Positions 49,001-58,000 of a stretch of 64,000 nucleotides of DNA are shown here, in pieces (within the stretch, counting starts at the first letter, position 1; every line of letters begins with the position of its first letter). The stretch is from Liolophura sinensis (taxonomy: Eukaryota > Mollusca > Polyplacophora > Chitonida > Chitonidae). A model generated the notes under the pieces. That model did not search any database. It was not told where the DNA came from and was given only the letters and a program-made list of their open reading frames with translations. A program made the position numbers and the translations under genes. Location of the stretch: NCBI RefSeq assembly GCF_032854445.1, contig NC_088302.1:436001-500000 (forward strand), in the 5' to 3' direction.

Positions 49001-52000
49001 ACCCAGATGTGTGATGTTCTGTGTTTAGTATGTTAACCAGTTTCTTGTTCTTCTCTTCACCCAGATGTGTGATGTTCTGTGTTCAGTATGTTAACCAGTT
49101 TGTTGTTCTTCTCTTCACCCAGATGTGTGATGTTCTGTGTTCAGTATGTTAACCATTTCCTTGTTCTTCTCTTCACCCAGATGTGTGATGTTCTGTGTTC
49201 AGTGTGTTAACCATTTCCTTGTCCTTCTCTTCACCCAGATGTGTGATGTTCTGTGTTCAGTATGTTAACCATTTCCTTGGTCTTCTCTTCACCCAGATGT
49301 GTGATGTTCTGTGTTCAGTATGTTAACCAGTTTCTTGTTCTTCTCTTCACCCAGATGTGTGATGTTCTGTGTTCAGTATGTTAACCATTTCCTTGTTCTT
49401 CTCTTCACCCAGATGTGTGATGTTCTGTGTTCAGTATGTTAACCAGTTTCTTGTTCTTCTCTTCACCCAGATGTGTGATGTTCTGTGTTCAGTATGTTAA
49501 CCATTTCCTTGTTCTTCTCTTCACCCAGATGTGTGATGTTCTGTGTTCAGTGTGTTAACCATTTCCTTGTTCTTCTCTTCGCCCAGATGTGTGATGTTCT
49601 GTGTTCAGTATGTTAACCAGTTTCTTGTTCTTCTCTTCACCCAGATGTGTTGTGTCCCATGTTCTGGTATTTCCCATACTTCATGGAGAAGAGAATCCTG
49701 GAGGCTTGCCCAGGCTTGACGATGCTGGATTATAAAGTAAAGTTACACTGCTTTATTTTGCATTGGTTTGTACTTGAATATATTATCTTATAGTCCTGTA
49801 TCCGGAAAGATACTTGTGGGGTAGCTCTTCACCTATTGGTTTACCAGTCTGTCAGTCTGTCACAAAGCAGCTAGATATACATGTAGGCTAGCTCTTCACT
49901 TATTGGTTTACCAGTCTGTCACAGATCAGCTACATGTACATGTGGGCTAGCTCTTCACCTATTGGTTTACCAGTCTGTCAATCTGTCACAGAGCAGCTAG
50001 ATGTACATGTAGGTTGGCTGTTCACCTATTGGTTTACCAGTCTGTTACAAAGCAGCTACGTGTAGTTTTGCAGACTTTTGCTGATGTCATTGAATTGAAA
50101 CTTGGTACATGGCTGTACCACAAGAACGTACATATCAAGTCTGTGTTTCAGATCGGATCATCTTTATTCTCTAACAAAATTATCACAGTTTTTGCCGTGC
50201 TTATGAACTTCTTATTTCTTCTGAATTGAAAATTTGTTACATGGTTTCCCTGAGACAAGTTGCGCACCAATTTTTGATTTTTGGCCTGTTTTGGCGAGTT
50301 TCGTCAATTCAATTCATGGCCAGTTTTGTTCTGTTATTCACTTGACATATACTGTACACATACATTTGTTGTACACATACACATGCTGTACACGTATATG
50401 TATTGTACACATACATGTAGCTGTTATTCTGACAATAGTCTGATACATGTATAGGGAAGTGACGCGTATAGGGGACTGACACATGTATGGGGGACTGACA
50501 TGTATGGGGGACTGACACATGTATGGGGGACTGACACATGTATAGGGGACTGACACATGTATGGGGGACTGACACATGTATGGGGGACTGACACATGTAT
50601 AGGGAAGTAATGCGTATAGGAGACTGACACATGCATGGGGGACTGACACATGTATGGGGGAAGTGACGCATGTATGGGGGACTGATACATGTATGGGGGA
50701 CTGACACATGTATGGGGGACTGACACATGTATGGGGGACTGACACGTGTAGGGAAGTGACGCGTATAGGGGACTGACACATGTGTGGGGGACTGACACAT
50801 TTATGGGGGACTGACACATTTATGGGGGACTGACGCGTATAGGGGACTGACACATGTATGGGGGACTGACACATGTATGGGGGACTGACACATGTATAGG
50901 GGACTGACACATGTATGGGGGACTGACACATGTATGGGGGACTGACACGTGTAGGGAAGTGACGCGTATAGGGGACTGCCACATGTATGGGGGACTGACA
51001 CATTTATGGGGGACTGACGCGTGTAGGGAAGTGACGCGTATAGGGGACTGACACATGTATGGGGGACTGACACATGTATATTTTACACGTATATTGTTTA
51101 CACAATACTTCCAGAATGCTTATTTATCAGGGAAACATGTTTGTCAGGCCTCCCAGCTACACCTGTGTCTTACTTTTTTCTAGTGTTTAGAGGGTTTTCT
51201 TGCTCTTTTGAAAATAACTGAAAAAGCTGCAACAGCCTTCATTTGTAAGGCATTTGTAAGGCCTTCAGAGGTGTTCACCCAAACATGATGTGGTTCTCCT
51301 GTGTGTCTATTACAAAGTAATGGCTCCTTCATGAAGGAAATCAGGATGTTTGTTCATGTACATGTAGGGGAAATGGACTGTTCATATTTTGTGACGGCAT
51401 GATCACCTGTGCTGATGAACTGTTGACAGGTAGATTATGATAATCACAGCCTGTTCCATGCAGGAGACAAGGGGAGGAAGGAAGGATCACCAGTAAGAAT
51501 ATTTACCAACCTCCCACCATCCAAAGTGGTATTACCCAAAACAGAAGGTTATTGGTAAGTATATTTCTTTTGTATTTGGGTAATAGTTTTTTTGTTCACT
51601 TCAGACAGATGGTGAGGAGTACATGTTTGGGAGCTCAGAAGAGAGAGGAACACAGATGGAGAAGGAGCACAAGTGGGAGGAGCACATGTTTGGGGGGGTC
51701 AGAAGAGAGAGGAATACAGATGGGAAAGGAGTACAAGTGGGAGGAGCACATGTTTGGGGGGAGGCAGAAGAAATAATACAGATGGGAAAGTAGCACAAGT
51801 GGGAGGAGCACATGTTTGGGAGGTCAGAAGAGAGAGGAATAGAGATGGGAAAGGAGCACAAGTGGGAGGAGCACATGTTTGGGAGGTCGGAAGAGAGAGG
51901 AATACAGATGGGAAAGGAGCACATGTTGGGGAGCACAGAAGAGGGTGGGGGTGGCGGGGGCGGGTACAGATGGCAAGGAGCAGGTTGAGGAATACAGAAG

Positions 52001-55000
52001 GGGAGGAGTAAATGTTTGAGAGCACAGGAAGTGGGAGGAGCCCAGATGGGATAGGATCACATAGAGAGCACAGAAGGTGGAGGAGACAAGGTGAGATAAA
52101 GAAGGGGGATAAGGAATCACAGAAGGGGAGGAGTATTGATACGGAAGGAGCACAGGGTGTGGGGGGTTAAAAAATGTGTAGGAGCCCAGGTGGGAAAGGA
52201 GCACATGTTGGAGGGTTCAGGTTGGGGAGGAACAAACGTGTGATGGGCAAAGGACATGTTGGAGAGCAAAGTAGGGGAAAGAGCCCAGTTGGGGAAGGAG
52301 TAAAAATGAGAGGAGCCCTGGTGGGAAAGAGGAAAAAGGAATAAAAGCGTGAGGAGACCAAGTGAGGGAGGAGTAAAAGTGAGAGACCATTTGGGGGAGG
52401 AGTAAAAGTGAGGAGACCAGGTGAGGACAAACAGACCTGGGAGGAGGAGTAAAAGTGAGGAGGACCAAATGAAGACAAACAGACCTAAGGGGAAGAGTAA
52501 AAGTGAGGAGGACCAGGTGAGGACAAACAGACCTGAGAGGAGGAGTAAAAGTGAGGAGACCAGGTGAGGATAAACAGACCTGAGAGGAGGAGTAAAAGTG
52601 AGGAGCCCAGGTGAGGACAAACAGGCCTGAGAAGAGGAATAAAAGTGAGACCAGATGAGGACAAACAGGCCTGAGAGGAGGAGTAAGTGAGGAGACCAGA
52701 TGAGGACAAACAGACCTGAGAGGAGGAGTAAAAGTGAAGAGACCAGGTGAGGACAAACAGACCTGAGAGGAGGAGTAAAAGTGAGGAGGACCAGGTGAGG
52801 ACAAACTGACCTGAGAGGAGGAGTAAAAGTGAAGAGACCAGATGAGGACAAACAGACCTGAGAGGAGGAGTAAAAGTGAGGAGCCCAGGTGAGGATAAAC
52901 AGGCCTGAGAAGAGGAATAAAAGTGAGGAGACCAGATGAGGACAAACAGGCCTGAGAGGAGGAGTAAGTGAGGAGACCAGGTGAGGACAAACAGACCTGA
53001 GAGGAGGAGTAAAAGTGAAGAGACCAGGTGAGGATAAACAGACCTGAGAGGAGGAGTAAGAGGCCAGGTGAGGACAAACAGACCTGAGAGGAGGAGTAAA
53101 AAATGAAGAGACCAGGTGAGGACAAACAGACCTGAGGAGGAGTAAAAGTGAAGACACCAGGTGAGGACAAACGTACCTGAGAGGAGGAGTAAGTGAAGAG
53201 GCCAGGTGAGGACAAACAGACCTGAGAGGAGGAGTAAAAAATGAAGAGACCAGGTGAGGACAAACAGACCTGAGGAGGAGTAAAAGTGAAGAGACCAGGT
53301 GAGGACAAACGTACCTGAGAGGAGGAGTAAAAGTGAAGAGACCGGGTGAGGGCAAACAGACCTGAGAGGAGGAGTAAAAGTGAGGACAAACAGACCTGTG
53401 TGAATAAAACAAATGACACCCCGCAGACTAAATGTGCCGAAAACTGACTATTGCTGATTGTCCAAACTGGTTTGCAGGTTCCCACAGCAACAATTCTTCA
53501 CCTGTGCTGAATTCTTCTCTGTCAACACTCATGTCATCTGTATCCCTCTCTCTCCACTTAACATCTACTGGAGGACAAGTGTGTTGCAGGGGTTTAGCCT
53601 GACAAATCCCAATTCCCTAATACACGTGGAATACTTTGAAGGTGTGGCCTGTTGTTGGTCATCTGTTCTAGATGATATCACTGTTACATGTACATGTAGC
53701 TCCACATATCAGATGTAGTATTAACATGTGGTTTGTATGTTTCAGGTTTTGTAAGAAATGTCTGCGCTATTCAGCCCCAGAAAACTGGCACTGTCAAAAA
53801 TGTGGGAGCTGTACCAGTAAGGTGAATGTCTGTAAGGTTAGGCTTTACCAGTAAGGGTGAATGTCTGTAGAGTTAGACTGTACCAGTAAGGCTAATGTCT
53901 GTAGGGTTAGACTGTACCAGTAAGGTGAATGTCTGTAGGGTTAGACTGTACCAGTAAGGTGAATGTCTGTAGAGTTAGACTGTACCAGTAAGGTGAATGT
54001 CTGTAGAGTTAGACTGTACCAGTAAGGTGAATGTCTGTAGGGTTAGACTGTACCAGTAAGGTGAATGTCTGTAGAGTTAGACTGTACCAGTAAGGGTGAA
54101 TGTCTGTAGAGTTAGACTGTACCAGTAAGGTGAATGTCTGTAGAGTTAGACTGTACCAGTAAGGTGAATGTCTGTAGAGTTAGACTGTACCAGTAAGGTG
54201 AATGTCTGTAGATAGTTAGACTGTACCAGTAAGGGTGAATGTCGGTGGAGTTAGACTGTACCAGTAAGGTGAATGTCGGTGGAGTTAGGCTGTACCAGTA
54301 AGGTGAATGTCTGTAGGGTTAGACTGTACCAGTAAGGGTGAATGTCTGTAGGGTTAGACTGTACCAGTAAGGTGAATGTCTGTAGAGTTAGACTGTACCA
54401 GTAAGGTGAATGTCTGTAGAGTTAGACTGTACCAGTAAGGTGAATGTCTGTAGATAGTTAGACTGTACCAGTAAGGGTGAATGTCTGTAGGGTTAGACTG
54501 TACCAGTAAGGTGAATGTCTGTAGAGTTAGACTGTACCAGTAAGGTGAATGTCTGTAGAGTTAGACTGTACCAGTAAGGTGAATGTCTGTAGATAGTTAG
54601 ACTGTACCAGTAAGGGTGAATGTCTGTAGAGTTAGACTGTACCAGTAAGGTGAATGTCGGTGGAGTTAGGCTGTACCAGTAAGGTGAATGTCTGTAGGGT
54701 TAGACTGTACCAGTAAGGGTGAATGTCTGTAGGGTTAGACTGTACCAGTAAGGTGAATGTCTGTAGAGTTAGACTGTACCAGTAAGGTGAATGTCTGTAG
54801 GGTTAGACTGTACCAGTAAGGGTGAAAGTCTGTGGATAGTTAGACTGTACCAGTAAGGTGAATGTCTGTAGAGTTAGACTGTACCAGTAAGGTGAATGTC
54901 GGTGGAGTTAGACTGTACCAGTAAGGTGAATGTCTGTAGAGTTAGACTGTACCAGTAAGGTGAATGTCTGTAGGGTTAGACTGTACCAGTAAGGGTGAAT

Positions 55001-58000
55001 GTCTGTAGATTTAGACTGGCATATCTGTCAAGCTGTGCAAATTTCTAGTGGTTATGTTTACACTATGATCATTAAAATTAAGATGTATCCCCTTTTAAGT
55101 TTCTCGGGATTTAGAAGTGAGACATCCTTGAGTATGGTGTAGAACACCAACTAATTCAAATCAAACTTTTTAAGTTTCAAATGGTTAGAATAAATTTTGA
55201 GCCATAACGACTTTTCCTTCCAGGATGGGAAGAGTTACGTTCACTGTGATCTTTGTGGAAGATGCGTGAAACCATCACGTGTTCACTGTGAGGTGTGTCA
55301 ACAGTGTGAGTTAGCTGACCACAGGTGTGGAGCTGTCAATTCTACAGGTAACAGGTGAAAGACAGAGTGGGTAACTTTATGGTCACTGTCAGGTGTGTCA
55401 TCAGTGTGAGTTAGCTGACCACAGTCAGGTGTGTCATCAGTGTGAGTTAGCTGACCACATGTGTGTGTGTAACATTAGGGTCACTGTCAGATGGTGGTGA
55501 CAGTGAGGTGTGTCAACAGTGTGAGCTGACCACAGTCAGGTGTGTCATCAGTATGAGTTAGCTGACCACAGGTGTGTGTAACATTAGGGTCACAGTCAGA
55601 TGGCGGTGACAGTGAGGTGTGTCAACAGTGTGAGTTAGCTGACCACAGGTGTGGAGCTGTCAATTCTACAGGTAACAGGTGAAAGACAGAGTGGGTAACT
55701 TTATGGTCACTGTCAGGTGTGTCATCAGTGTGAGTTAGCTGACCACAGGTATGTGTAACATTAGGGTCACTGTCAGATGTGTCATCAGCATGAGTTAGCT
55801 GACCACAGGTGTGTGTAACATTAGGGTCACAGTCAGATGTGTCATCAGTGTGAGTTAACTGACCACAGGTGTGTGTAACATAATGGTCACTGTCAGATGT
55901 GTCATCAGTGTGAGTTAGCTGACCACAGGTGTGTGTAACTTTATGGTCACTGTCAAGTGTGTCATTGGTGTGAGTTAGCTGACCACAGGTGTGTGTAACC
56001 TAATGGTCACTGTCAGGTGTGTCATCAGTGTGAGTTAGATGACTACTGACAGTTGTGTCATCCGTGTGAGTTAGATGACCACAGTCAGGTGTGTCATCAG
56101 TGTGAGTTAGTTGACCACTGTCAGTTGTGTCATCAGTGTGAGTTAGCTGACCGCAGTCAGGTGTATCATCAGTGTGAGTTAGTTGACCACAGTCAGGTGT
56201 GTCATCAGTGTGAGTTGGTTGACCACTGTCAGTTGTGTCATCCGTGTGAGTTGGTTGACCACTGTCGGGTGTATCATCAGTGTGAGTTAGTTGAGCACAG
56301 GTGTGTGTAACCTAATTGTCACTGTCAGGTGTGTCATTGGTGTGAGTTAGCTGAACACAGGTGTGTGTAACCTAATGGTCACTGTCAGGTGTGTCATCAG
56401 TGTGAGTTAGTTGACCACTGTCAGTTGTGTCATCAGTGTGAGTTAGCTGACCACAGTCAGGTGTATCATCTGTGTGAGTTAGTTGACCACAGTCAGGTGT
56501 GTCATCAGCGTGAGTTAGTTGACCACAGTCAGGTGTGTCATCAGTGTGAGTTAGCTGACCACAGTCAGTTGTGTCATCCATGTGAGTTGGTTGACCACTG
56601 TCAGGTGTGTCATCAGTGTGAGTTAGTTGACCACAGTCAGGTGTATCATCAGTGTGAGTTAGCTGACCTCTGTCAGGTGTGTCATCAGTGTGAGTTGGTT
56701 GACCACTGTCAGTTGTGTCATCAGTGTGAGTTAGCTGACCACAGTCAGGTGTATCATCAGTGTGAGTTAGTTGACCACAGTCAGGTGTGTCATCAGTGTG
56801 AGTTAGTTGACCACAGCCAGGTGTGTCATCAGTGTGAGTTAGCTGACCACAGTCAGTTGTGTCATCCATGTGAGTTGGTTGACCACTGTCAGGTGTGTCA
56901 TCAATGTGAGTTAGTTAACCACAGTCAGGTGTGTCATCAGTGTGAGTTAGCTGACCACAGTCAGGTGTATCATCAGTGTGAGTTAGTTGACCACAGTCAG
57001 GTGTGTCATCAGTGTGAGTTAGTTGACCACAGTCAGGTGTGTCATCAGTGTGAGTTAGCTGACCACAGTCAGTTGTGTCATCCATGTGAGTTGGTTGACC
57101 ACAGTCAGGTGTGTCATCAGTGTGAGTTAGTTGACCACTGTCAGGTGTGTCATCAGTGCGAGTTAGCTGACCACAGTCAGGTATGTCATCAGTGTGAGTT
57201 AGCTGACCACAGTCAGTTGTGTCATCAGTGTGAGTTAGCTGACCACAGTCAGTTGTTTCATCCGTGTGAGTTGGTTGACCACTGTCAGGTGTGTCATCAG
57301 TGTGAGTTAGCTGACCACAGTCAGATGTATCATCAGTGTGAGTTGGTTGACCACTGTCAGTTGTGTCATCAGTGTGAGTGAGCTGACCACAGTCAGTTGT
57401 GTCATCAGTGTGAGTTAGCTGACCACAGTCAGTTGTGTCATCAGTGTGAGTTGGTTGACCACTGTCAGTTGTGTCATCAGTGTGAGTGAGCTGACCACTG
57501 TCAGGTGTATCATCAGTGTGAGTTAGTTGACCACTGTTAGTTGTGTCAACAGTGTTAGTTAGTTGACCAGTCAGGTGTGTCATCAGTGTGAGTTAGCTGA
57601 CCACAGTCAGGTGTATCATCAGTGTGAGTTAGTTGACCAGAGTAAGGTGTGTGTAACATAATGGTCACTATCAGGTGTGTCATAAGTGTTAGTTAGCTGA
57701 CCACTGTCAGGTGTGTCAGCAGTGTTAGTTAGTTGACCACAGTCAGGTGTGTCATCAGTGTGAGTTAGTTGACCACAGTAAGGTGTGCCATCAGTGTGAG
57801 TTAGTTGACCACACTCAGGTGTGTCATCAGTGTTAGTTAGCTGACCACTGTCGGTTGTGTCATCAGAGCTGTCAGCCTATAGGGTGTATACATGTACACG
57901 AGCAGTAGCTAATGGTACAGAGTGTATTTGTAGATAAAACACCTTGACTGCATAATCTTTATTTGCCTGAATTTCTCCAAATTGTTGATCCGTTTTCTTC

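Noticed and set aside
31806-49644. CRISPR-like array of regularly spaced repeats
   Set aside because: There are no unique spacers; monomers are contiguous and nearly identical. The host is an animal.
50309-51073. Minus-strand Pro/Ser/Val ORFs (up to 221 codons)
   Set aside because: They arise from the 19-bp minisatellite, which leaves all three frames open.
52117-53485. Minus-strand open frames of 431 and 422 codons
   Set aside because: They are translations of the 48-bp purine-rich array (period divisible by three) on the strand opposite ZCCHC4, with low-complexity Ser/Leu/Pro/Phe composition and no splice or start context.
56372-57583. Long open frames of CHQCELVDH (+) and [11 protein letters not shown] (-) repeats as a zinc-repeat or secreted protein
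   Set aside because: Both come from the same 36-bp intronic array. The array is flanked by ZCCHC4 exons 10 and 11, which join in phase without it, and exon 10 read-through meets a TGA shortly after the donor.
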